Of a stretch of DNA of 64,000 nucleotides, positions 12,001-20,826 are shown piece by piece; position 1 is the first letter of the stretch; every line of letters starts with the position of its first letter. The notes beneath the pieces were generated by a model that saw only the letters and a list, made by a program, of their open reading frames with translations, was not told the origin of the DNA and ran no database searches. The DNA is from Membranipora membranacea (Eukaryota > Bryozoa > Gymnolaemata > Cheilostomatida > Membraniporidae), in contig OU612068.1 of the NCBI GenBank assembly GCA_914767715.1, positions 744,001 to 808,000 of the forward strand, read 5' to 3'. A program made the position numbers and the translations under genes.

Positions 12001-14198
12001 TAATGACTAGCTAAACTTTTCCCATATTCCAGATTAAAGACCTTCAAAGTCTTATCAAGGAGACAGAGAAGAAAGTATCTGAGAAGCGCTCACTTTTAGA
12101 AACTTCTTCTGTTCTTGAGTTTGAAGAGGATAATGCTGAAAAGATTTCTTGGATAGAACAGATCTGTAAGTTACCATCTTATTGGGCCTTTTATCGAAGT
12201 AATGGTGTATCTGTTTATATCTGTACAGTTTTTGTCTCAGATTTAATTATTTTAATTTTTCAGATAATCAGATTTTAGTTACATCCTGACGACTTTGTCC
12301 TCCTACTTATCTCATCTTATTATTAATTCAGTAGGTGCATCTGCAGGTACTACTGCAGCTGCAAAGGCAGTTCAGGAGCAAAAGCCTTCACTGCCAGATT
12401 CAGCTGAATGCCACAAGGTACCTGCTGGAGGAAAGACAAAAGGGAGAGGAATGTTCCTACGCTTAGAAGAAATGAAACGGCGGACAATTCCGACTAGACT
12501 GGGTATTGAATATTATTTCTCCTAAATCTTTTCTATCCCCTCATATTTCTGATACATGGTTATTAAAGTCTTGTTATCTCATGCCATAAAACTTGTTTCT
12601 GTCACGCTTACGAATATTAAAGTTTTTAGGACAACTATACTGTGTAATATAAGAATATACAGTATAACACTACCATTATCAGTCAGCATCAAGTCAGATG
12701 GTGTTGATAATATTGCCAGACAGTGAGTGATATTGCAGGAGATGAGAAAGGAAAAAGTGATGAGTTTCGATTATTGTGGTCGCCTCAGTATAACCCACAC
12801 CATGAGTCTGTTGTTCCACCAAACTCCCAAGAGTTTGCTAAAGTTTCAGCAAACTATTACAGTTCAGCATCTGATATGAAGATCGTGGAGGTGGGTAGTG
12901 CTCCCTACTCTTTCTCAGATGGGTATGACTGTAACTCACTGTGTATGACTATGAGCAGCAAGAGTGAATACAAACAAGAGAATATATAGCTCACACACTA
13001 TTTATATGTTACTGTCACCTGGGAGTTTGGGATATAATATCTGGTGTAACGAGGATCACATATTCTTTAATTTCAATAATTTTAACTTTTGTTTCTAGAT
13101 GCGAAGAGTACAAAATCCTTTGCTCTATCAGCAGTATATCCATCTGAGGGAAACTGTGGCCAGAAAATACAACAAATCTGTAGATGATGTTGAAACACGA
13201 CCCTTATGGTGTTTTATCAATAAGCTTGATGTAGAGAGTAACACAACTTGGAACTATAAACAAGGTACGTTTATCACCCTGAAGTCAAACCTAGAACATG
13301 AAAGTTTCAGAAGAAATTCAATTTTCTTTCCTGATGCTTATTCTTTTTAGTTATAATGACTACCTGTCCCTTCACATGTTGCGTGCTTTGAACTGCAGAC
13401 TTTTGTTTAATGTCGGTTTAAGCTATTTTGTTTAAAATAATTTCTTGGTTCCGCCTACAGATCCGTTTCAGTTTTGTCTGTGACTAAATAATCTATTTCT
13501 ACCAATTCTTCTAAATCTAAATTCAAAACAGACTCTTCGGTTTATTTATTAGTGATGTCCTAGGATAGATGAATTGAGTTGGAATGTTCACATCGAAAGT
13601 TATTTGAAAATTGTCAGTACATGAATAACAGAGTAATAATTACACAATCCTCAGTCTATAAAAACATAATGGCTAGCATTGTACAGTATCTTCTACCAAC
13701 CTAATAAATACGATACAGTACCTTTTTTTAATCTCTTTAGAGAATGGACCCTTTGGTATCGGTTCCTACTTCTATAGAAACATCAAATCATATGATGAGC
13801 CATCTCCAATACACCGATTTCACCATCATCCTGGATCACAAGGGCATAGACCTCCACCTCCTCACCATGTGCGTCACAGGGGTAATTGGAATAGGCCTAG
13901 GGGTCATCTACACAGACCTCATCATCCGATGCATATGCCTCCGCCTTGTAGACATAGCACTCCTTTTGTATGCTCCACATGTGAGCAGCAATCAATAGTA
14001 CAAGTGAGAGTGATCACTGGTGAATGGATTCAGGGATGCGCTAGTATGTTAGCAGCACCATATAACAATCCTGCGGAGAAGTATGATACTGTGGTGGACT
14101 ACGCCAGCAACCCATCACTATTTGTTGTGTTCAATAAGATCGCTGCTTACCCGGAGTATATTATCGGCAGCACTAGTGAAACATCATACAGCCTGTAA
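6016..14198 (+). CDS. RING / B-box-like / coiled-coil / PARP-fold fusion protein
   Basis: Nine exons: 6016-6151, 6478-6624, 6942-7011, 11628-11748, 12033-12165, 12332-12502, 12724-12890, 13099-13264, 13741-14198 (TAA). They join in frame to 522 residues. Residues 22-56 form a perfect C3HC4 RING (C22, C25, C36, H38, C41, C44, C53, C56), which fixes the exon-2 acceptor at 6478. Residues 98-119 hold a Cys-rich B-box-like site (CSC, CQLC, CYRC). Residues about 125-205 look coiled-coil. Residues about 272-522 match the PARP catalytic fold of the PARP10/14 type: WSPQ, PPNSQEFAKV, MRRVQNPLLYQQY, GIGSYF, VRVITGEWIQG, PSLFVVF, YPEYIIG. The His of the usual LFHGT is absent (PLWCFI). Tyr380 is kept, and Leu497 sits at the third catalytic position. 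A His/Pro-rich insert spans about 391-452. It is probably a ubiquitin ligase with an inactive or altered PARP fold; that role is inferred. Confidence 0.87.
7018..9450 (+). CDS. Non-LTR reverse transcriptase with zinc knuckle and PD-(D/E)XK-type endonuclease (3' half)
   Basis: Open for 810 codons, but the first few (before about 7040) are host intron and there is no proper start, so this is the C-terminal part of a longer polyprotein. In order: RT fingers (SAPGINGISYKLYKK, FRPISLLNVEGKIFF), palm Asp in WLDLANAYGSVP, GIPMGCAISPLLF, the active-site AFMDD near residue 272, then a thumb region. A CCHC knuckle (CAEC...HILSNC) sits near residues 615-632. A restriction-like endonuclease follows, with RPDLIVW and MELTVPWE near residues 698-722. 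No frameshift or internal stop is present. A family with RT upstream of this endonuclease has the R2-type plan rather than the APE-type plan. Confidence 0.85.
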   Translation: MALCYGDIAGLKRPTSPGFSFEMGDIKLGEVAHVVTKARAKSAPGINGISYKLYKKCPGILEILTKVLNQIWKSGKIPDEWCCANGVYIPKEDKAEDLGQFRPISLLNVEGKIFFSVLAKRLTDYLMNNGFIDPSVQKAGIPGFPGCLEHVSMIWSAIKSAKQAKSNLEVIWLDLANAYGSVPHSIIDLALSHFWVPDRLRVMVERYYKKFKMRFTTKNFTTSWQELAVGIPMGCAISPLLFVMVMEIVIRNSQGSVNGIQVANNQILPPMRAFMDDITIISPDKAQVVASIDRLHELIERCAMRFKPSKSRSLSLCKGKPVPNTYFIGTERIPTLAEQPVKSLGRWYSLPITDRFRGNEVKKQLITGLDAIEKCGLSGKYKAWILNFALMPRILWPLTVYDIPLTPVERMEQMINKHMRKWLGVPRSFNTNALYASSFTLSLPMKSLVEEYKTSKARLDMMLNESPDQVIRECAPTLDTGKKWSVTETVRDAKSRLEISEIVGAVTTARHGIGWEANRWFSKESPKVRREMVVDEVRKMEEERRQTQAVGQAQQGRWTCWESVEQRQLKWTELWSMEPQRISFLVGAAYDQLPTPANLERWNLTENSKCAECSAKGTLRHILSNCLQSLGRYTYRHNQVLKVLCKYVTEKCEYANAGGEAREKILRKKGLMNSGEWQVRCDLTEQLSMPQHIVITNQRPDLIVWSDKEKALILMELTVPWEENLSYAHERKLTRYEDLVTQCQDKGWNCELFAVEVGCRGFMARSATKFLTRVGLSGRALKQATKSIVHEAESASAWIWQQHCVKTKAK
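7029..7039 (+). repeat. Left target-site duplication of the permuted retroelement
   Basis: TTATGGTGATA lies 18 bases into intron 3 and is repeated exactly at 11302-11312. The last four bases (GATA) also match the element at its breakpoint, a microhomology that could have guided integration. Confidence 0.75.
9451..10365 (+). other. Fused 3' UTR / 5' UTR of the permuted retroelement
   Basis: This non-coding stretch separates the RT stop from the zinc-finger frame. In a normal element its left part would be the 3' UTR and its right part the 5' UTR, so somewhere inside lies the head-to-tail joint. I cannot place that joint from the sequence. A 66-codon open frame at 9986-10186 shows no recognisable motif. 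Confidence 0.5.
10266..10341 (+). repeat. Four tandem 19-bp repeats in the retroelement 5' UTR
   Basis: Four copies of TGACTGCTGGAAAGACAGC, the last slightly changed, lie about 75 bp before the first likely ATG of the zinc-finger frame. Tandem 5' UTR repeats are common promoter or RNA-structure modules in retrotransposons; a role here is inferred. Confidence 0.8.
10366..11310 (+). CDS. N-terminal zinc-finger region of the retroelement polyprotein (5' half)
   Basis: The first plausible ATG is near 10417 (MGNPPL...). Key motif: WTCVCQRGFKTERGMKIHR followed by Cys, a C-x-C...H...C zinc finger like those at the N termini of restriction-endonuclease-type LINEs. A basic, coiled region follows, then the pre-RT segment with NPYGFAKKLFEQ and HLAKVYG. 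The frame reaches DIAG, the peptide with which the 7018-9450 frame begins, then runs seven bases of filler into host intron and stops. It is therefore the missing N-terminal part of the RT protein, located downstream of it. Confidence 0.8.
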   Translation: MGPGFAARSPEHYDYIIMGNPPLATSSYMEKCPQGLPGNEGEDERPTGTRLTVITNSEMPWTCVCQRGFKTERGMKIHRTKKGCEVVLENRSVDNSAPKTDGTLPQVENHSGQTTNSQTPTEHHGSGCERQEVEWPKMSSVKTWRELDEYAVVALNSALTGSGEKKAKQLPAILFSICEEKFGLVAKRGGTQCTKIPNRRQYEKGKLRTQQRALRERMRNCAESERHGLSVLLNDVKERIRRLARAEALRKKRKLKRKNLNNFMKNPYGFAKKLFEQSKSGELKASQAEVEAHLAKVYGNKSEVNTDIAGIPLW

Positions 14199-15081
14199 GT
14201 GATGTTGCCAGATTGATGCAGAAGAGCTTTCTGCCTCATAGTAAGGCGGTAAAGTCAATATCCGACATGTATCCACAACCTTTTTGCTAATAGTTAAAGA
14301 TGGCCAAAGAGGCCAGTAAGTCAATGATCTTAGATTATTTAAAAGCATCACACTTACCCTGTTGGGTAATATTATGTTTGCAGCGACAGAATATAAGTTA
14401 TATTATACTATATTTTCTTATACTAATCTTATCTCTTTTGAAAAACCCACATCAACGTTCAGCGCCAGATATCATATGATAAAAATGATGATAATACTAA
14501 TGTAATTATTATTTTTACTTTACAATATATAATATTATGATGTTGAACGTTGATGCTGCTTTTTATAAAAGAGATAAAATCAGTATGCAATATGCATTAC
14601 ACTGCATTGTCCAGCGTGTTCTCGTATAGCAATGTATATTGCTTAATCAAACCGCATTGCATTGATATATCAGGGATGTGGCTGTACTATATTGTGTTGC
14701 GGACAGGTGAATTGTCGATGTGTGTATTATTATGGTTATTTACATCTAGGTCACAATCAATTATGAAGGTAAAGGTCACACCTTGTCCTTGATGCAAACT
14801 TGAGAAAAAGTTATATTTATAAGTCATATTTATTCATTTAGCTGTAGTCAGCAGTATAATATAATGTATATATTTTAGAACCGATACAATACTGGTTATT
14901 TTTCTCAACTCTAATGGAGAAGCTGGCAACTTTTGTCCGTATAAAGTCATATATGTATAGTCTTTTCAGCTTAGACACAATAAAACCCTGGACTATTTTG
15001 CAAAATTTAAAGACAGTGACCGATAGTACAAGCCTTATCATCTGAACATGATCATGAGGGACTCATCATCACTCCTTGTTC
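14199..15081. other. Intergenic, AT-rich, no gene seen
   Basis: No exon-like sequence found. The RING-PARP stop at 14196 overlaps a GTAAGT, so an alternative splice extending the protein cannot be excluded. The remainder is low-complexity AT-rich sequence. Confidence 0.4.
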
Positions 15082-15090
15082 TGCTCTATC

Positions 15091-15222
15091 TAGTTTAAGT
15101 GCTCAAACGGTGCAAGATTCTGGTAGAGGCATTTCATTATCAACCACTTTCTCCCCTCCAAGTGGTTGATAATGAAATGCCTCCCTCTACCAGCATCTTG
15201 CACCGTTTGAGCACTTAAACTA
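15091..15222. mobile_element. Foldback MITE, 132 bp, 9-bp target duplication
   Basis: Two arms of about 60 bp form a long hairpin: the left arm starts TAGTTTAAGTGCTCAAACGG and the right arm is its near-perfect inverse ending in CACTTAAACTA. A loop of about 10 bases separates them. TGCTCTATC occurs immediately outside at 15082-15090 and 15223-15231, a perfect 9-bp duplication. Long inverted repeats with 9-bp duplications suggest a Mutator-like (MULE) origin; that assignment is inference. Confidence 0.9.
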
Positions 15223-15393
15223 TGCTCTATCATTCATCAGATAAATGATTGCGCATATAGGGGAGATAACACCAGGTGATGCTTATCTATCTCTCTTTCT
15301 TATCTCTGGTTATGTGTGCCGCTCTTATAACAGACTACATGGACAGAGAGAACTTCACAACTGAATCTTACAGGCTCTGAGAATAAGCTTAAT

Positions 15394-18300
15394 ATGCTTC
15401 TCTGGTTGGTTACCTTTCTCGTTGTTTTTAATTCAGGTAAGCGATAGACAGTTGAATGTGAGCTTGCTCAAAATATTAGTTTTCGAGGCTCCGACAGCCC
15501 AACAACATATGAACTGTTTTGATTCTGCTCAATATGTTTTTTTAGTATTAATAGCCTAAATTTTCTAACCCTATTAGAGGGTGTGAGCAGTTTGTGAGCT
15601 CGAAAAAATCTGCTGTTAAAAAGCATCAGCTAGACCTAAAAGTTGGAATCTTATCTTATCAAATGCCTAACATACTTGTTTCATAAGATAGGGAAGTTGC
15701 CACTCTTCCAGCTTTTTGGTAACTTTTTATGACTATTCTCTTACAGTACTTAAAATTATTTTATAACACAATTTAAGTTGAGCTGAAATGCCAAGACAAG
15801 ATATGGGAGAACAAATGTGTTAGAGCTCACTCGGAAAAGAAGACGTGGGACGATGCAAGGAATGTCTGCCTCTCTGAAGGTGGGAGGTTACTAGAACTGC
15901 GGACCAATAAGACTGAGGATTCAACTTTGAGAGAAGTTGGCCTGACGGAGTCGTGGGTCGGAGCCAGAAAACACGCCTGGTTCTGGAGTGAAGATGGATC
16001 CGCTAAGAATGGTAAACATTACTGAGTACCACTTGGTTTTTTTTTTATACAAAGGGCTATCTTTTGACATCAGAGGGTATTTCTGTTCGGTACAATAATT
16101 TGCTATGTGCAAAATTAGATTGCTGCCTTTGTGAGTTCAAACGTTTTGGAGAATTTTCTTGAACTTTAGGAAGGATTATGGAGTTAAATTTGTGACCAAC
16201 GCAGGAATTATTTCATCCTGTTCTGTCGCATCAAGTGGTTGTCGAAATTGAAAATTCTTTGATTAGGAAAATATAAATCATCACGGTAGCTAAGCCTTTT
16301 TACATATCTCCAACAACCGTCCTGTTATCTTTGTTTATTGTTGTTGCAGATACTTCACCGATCCTTACACCGTTCTGGTTTCCCTCTGAGCCTAACGGTA
16401 TGCCCCATGAGGATAGAATAGGCCTGTATCGTCACCACAATTATCTCTGGAATGATGATGATTACACAGCTAGATATCAGTATAAAGGTCTGTGTTCCTG
16501 TGATACATGTGGTAAGTACAAGATCTATAATGTTAACAAGTACGCAGGGAACACAAAACTTTGAGGGAGGAAACATTATCCTTCGGTACACTAATAACCT
16601 TTATCAGTGATGAGCATTCTTCTTCTTAATTCATGTAAAGTCTGAAGTACTTACTCCCTTACTGACAGCGTCATCATTATTGAACATGATCAAAGTGGCT
16701 GATAGATAAACCAAATACGGCTTCAGATTTTTTGAATGCATTATTGGGTAATGAACATTTGTGACTGAATGTTTTCGCAATGAGACTATAGAACTACTAA
16801 TAACCCATTGGCAGTCGATGTTAATCTGATGGCTTGACTTTATGTCACAGGGAACTTAACTAGCGCCTCCAGGTCTGTCACCCAGCTGCTTACTCACAAG
16901 GGCCATCTGTACTTCACCACAAGCGACAGTTTTGTTAACTGGGACGAGGCTTGGGTGATATGTAAAAGATTTAATGCTAAGCTAGTGAAGGTCGAGACTA
17001 AAGAATTGCAGCAAAAGTTGCAGAACAAGCTAAAAAAACATGGACAGTACACTTATTGGACGGCAGGATATTGGATAGCTCAGAGAAAGTATGCCTGGAA
17101 TAGTGGTAAGAGATTACTAACTAATAGGCCTACTGCATTGGTGATAAATAAATTCCACAAAATTATGTCATGGTGACGCTGTCTTACACCTAGCACTAAC
17201 ACACTGAATTATAGCGATATTATACTAATCAATTCTCGCTAAAAGTAAATCACAACATTAGAGAATTGCCTTTTCCTACAGATTGGAAGGATAACTCCAG
17301 TATATTTCTCCAAACTGAAGCCACCCATATCCCTCCATATTCATTGTGTAACACTATCAGAAAGTGTATGCCCATACAAACATTTATAGGCCTACAGCGC
17401 CTTGTCATTGTTTTACTAACTTGAACTTTGAGGGATAATTTTTGGGTTTGCTCACAGTTAGTCGTATTTGTCCCTAAGCTTTAGTGCCTCTGTCCCTAAG
17501 CTGTAGTGTACACCTCAAACAGTGATAACTTCTTCTCATTTTTCAGGTTCAATATTCTCTGCTGAGCTCCACACCATGCTGGAGAAGCAAGCAAAAGATA
17601 ATGACTGTGTCTCCGTGGGGACCTCGGGTAATACAGTAGAGGTCACAGGGGCTAAATGTTGTGTAAGAAAACCATTCATCTGTGAATTCCCTGCTGACAT
17701 TCCATCCTCACCACCTTCTAACACAATGAAGAGAACCTCAACCACCTCGCCTGAAGCAGTAACGTCACACCACATTACAAGTATGAGAATCCAAACTAAT
17801 ATAAGTGACAGAGGATCAGGCACCTCAGAGAACTTTTCATTTTACCGCATAGAAGAAAGTCTTATGAACTATACATATTATTATTTCTTGGTCTTCTGTA
17901 GTTTTGATGATCATCAGTTTTAGTAAATTGTATATTTTAGCAACAGCAAATAACAAGATTATTACTTGGTGCAATATCTCACAGGAACAATGTATCTAAA
18001 TAAGTCATTTTACAGCCGTATATATTTACACTCAAGTTTGAGTTTGTCTCAAACCTCAGTTACTATTCAGTAGGTAGAGAACGTTTGACAACAACTGCAG
18101 AAGACACAGAAGATAACAAAGACGCAGAAAAATCCATTACTACTTCAGCTCGACCATCAGCTCCTCTAAGACCACATGAGTGCACAGCTCGGAATATCAC
18201 AAGGCAGCTTTCACCGGGAGAGAAGACCACTACTATCGAGGTCGAGCCTGGAGTTGTTATCACTTTTGATGAGGGTCACTACACATACAGCTCTCAGAAT

Positions 18301-19501
18301 GGCTGTCCTGTAATCATCGTCATCACAAAAAGTGCAGGCCAGTACCAGATGATTTTTCTGGATGTGTGATTATTGGCATTGGCAAACTCATCTCAATAAC
18401 AAAACAGAACTTTTCTTTCCCTCAAATCAAAGTGCAATTTTTGTGATTTTAGTAGCATTTTTGTTCAGGAGAAACTTCTTAACAAAGCAAAACATACATG
18501 CTTTTGCTAGCCTGTACTTTCCCTCTTTGAATATAAGATTCATTTTACTGTTAATTTTATTTCCACCTCTTATCTTTTGAAGGGGATAAAGCAAACTTAC
18601 TTCGTAAGTGCCCGAGCAGAATCGTTGGAGTTGTGTCGCCGATGACAAACCTTGGCAGTATAGAACTTGTCAGAGAGGATGGTGGGATTCACCGGTTATA
18701 TCTTCCTGCTGGCCAGTACAAGTATGAAGCTTTTATCAGCGGACTGAACTGTACACTCCAAGTACTGATTGTCGGTGAGTGTTACAACAAAGAAAACCTA
18801 CTTAGAGTTGGAGAGTGAAATGAATTTGCTGTACTTTTGTTTAAATCAAAATTGCTTGTCCAGGCTAGCCAAAATAGAGAAACAGAGGTTATGGTAAACC
18901 CGTCACAGGAAATTTGTCGATAAGATAAACAGAGCATCTTTGTTTCTAGATTACAGGATTATGAGGAGATTGGAGTTATCTACTCATTATAGGATATATG
19001 ATTGCTCAGCACTCTCTAGCTCATGGGTGAAATCTACTATTGAGAACTACTTCAGACAGCTTACAGTGATGTGTGGGAAAGGTTGGTGGTTTGGGATTTA
19101 AGATTTAAATATGGTTTAACAAGTGGTTGTCTCACTAATTGATATTATCTAGCAAAGTACATACATGTAGACATGTATAAAGATAAACGACATCCTGGAC
19201 ATGAACACTCCCTCAGGTGGGGGCTTGCTGGAAATATAGGGGAGGGACCAAAAATTTCGTGGTCCAAATCAGGAAGTACATCAGAGCATTAATAAGTGTG
19301 AGTATATCTATAGATTGTTATCGAGTGAGAGAATCTAATACAGTGCTGACATGTGAGCGTGAGATACTGACGGTATCCTGGCCTACAGACGCAGTGTTTG
19401 ATGGGACTTATACCGATGTACCTGATGACATAAGAGATGTGCTGACAGAGAAGCTCATGTTATTCAGAGAACAACTTGTTAATGGTCCTGACCCACTGTA
19501 A
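15394..19501 (+). CDS. Secreted/surface protein with two C-type lectin domains and repeated novel modules
   Basis: Exons: 15394-15436 (signal peptide MLLWLVTFLVVFNS), 15778-16011, 16350-16511, 16851-17105, 17547-about 17780, about 18071-18331, 18583-18774, and probably 19314-19497/19501. Exons 2-3 form lectin domain 1, with WVGARK, an EPN sugar/calcium motif (SEPNGMPHEDR) and LWND. Exons 4-5 form domain 2, with NWDEAWVICKRFNAKLVKVE, YWTAGYW and a closing CCVRKPFICEF. A Ser/Thr-rich linker follows. Exons 6 and 7 each encode a roughly 60-residue module with two Cys and a shared G(H/Q)Y(T/K)Y...C pattern. Every intron is phase 1, the hallmark of shuffled extracellular modules. EPN suggests mannose-type binding in domain 1; domain 2 lacks it. 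Exons 1-5 are firm, 6-7 good. The last exon and the stop are uncertain. Confidence 0.75.
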
Positions 19502-19800
19502 GTAGATAATACAAATATAACAACGAAATGAAAGTAAGCAAGGTGTGTATACAAGTCTCTCTCCTGCCTGGTGTAGTGGTCTTTTTTGAAACATGGAAAG
19601 CGACAAGTTGAGATAAAAACATTGCAAAAAATTGGTCTACAACGCCTCTTTGTTATCAAACTTATGATGATCAGGATGATGTTTCAACCAGAAACTCAGA
19701 AAAAATGAGAACCCATATTGCCCTCTTTGACTGTCTACTGAGTCACAGGTATAATGTTTGCGGAAGGCAGGAAATAGTGGTGAGATGAAATTTGATTATG

Positions 19801-19991
19801 CTGTTTAGTAAGAAACAGAAGATTGGGCTCCCCCTAAAGAGGGACGCAAGGTGCCCTAAATCCTCATACTGAGAATGTGATACATCCTAGAAAACTAGAA
19901 CGCATCCTAGAGATGAGGCCATAGAAGACTGAACTGGCACTAATCGGCCATTGACAGTGACACTTTGATCTTAGCCAATAGGCCGAGAAGC
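19801..19991 (-). mobile_element. U2 snRNA-headed SINE or chimeric retropseudogene with 17-bp target duplication
   Basis: Read on the minus strand from 19994, the sequence opens with the conserved 5' end of U2 snRNA (AUCGCUUCUCGGCC, then GGCUAAGAUCAA). About 33 bases match apart from one substitution and one extra base. It then diverges before the branch-site-recognition GUAGUA of true U2. GATGAAATTTGATTATG is present at 19784-19800 and 19992-20008, a perfect 17-bp duplication typical of LINE-driven retroposition. The 3' end is a small hairpin (CTGTTT...AAACAG), not a poly(A) tail. Confidence 0.82.
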
Positions 19992-20008
19992 GATGAAATT
20001 TGATTATG

Positions 20009-20826
20009 GTTTGTGATAAGACTTTTTGGGCCTATGTGCTAGTAAGATATTATAATGTCCGACTATTTCTAATCATTCTGACTAAATGTCATCTTGCTTT
20101 ATAAAAGAAACTATGTGATCCTGCGCTCTAGAAGGTTACAAAATGTGCAGCAAATAGTTGGCCAGTGCAAAGTCAGACTAAGAGTCAGCCATTCCAATGG
20201 ACCAAGTACCGCCACCAGGGTCAAATAATAAAACTTAATCCTTGAAGTAATAGAGAGGAGACAACTTGTGAGTGTTTCAGAAATCTATTCCTTTTCCAGG
20301 AAGTTGTACCCAACTGATAACCTTATCAGTCTTGACCTGAGAACATTTTGTATTGGCAACCTGACGTATCACCCTGAGACAAACTCCTGTCAGTAGATAC
20401 ACCTGGGATATGCAGACCGAAATCACCAGAAATACACCTTGGATATACAGACCGAAATCACCAGAAATACACATGGGATATACAGACTGGTGTTTTATGA
20501 TTCTGACTGTGAACCAATTTCAATAGTTTGAATCAACATGCTCTCTTATAAATTATAGTGTTGTTTGATATCATTAATGGAGTTCATTACCGCGTAGATA
20601 TTTTTTATGTGTGTACTTTTGTAATATTGATATATTATTCCTTCTGATACTGTCATATTTCTACAAAATCAAATGTCACTCAAAGGCATATTGAGACAAG
20701 AAGCAAGCACTGGTTTGATATAAAAGGTTTTTATAATCATTCTACAGCTATGTGTTGTCTATTTATGTCTATGAGAGAGAAATAAATTGCCAAGCAAAGA
20801 ATGCACTGTTATCGTCCACGATTTGT
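20009..20826. other. Mostly non-coding sequence between the lectin gene and the unknown minus-strand gene
   Basis: No secure exon. A short direct repeat near 20400-20480 (ATACAGACCGAAATCACCAG, two copies) is present. A plus-strand open frame at 20752-20970 overlaps the minus-strand terminal exon and is treated as antisense noise. Confidence 0.4.

Noticed and set aside
19801-19994. Functional U2 snRNA gene
   Set aside because: Only the first 33 bases match; the branch-site-pairing GUAGUA and Sm site are missing, and the copy is flanked by a 17-bp direct repeat.
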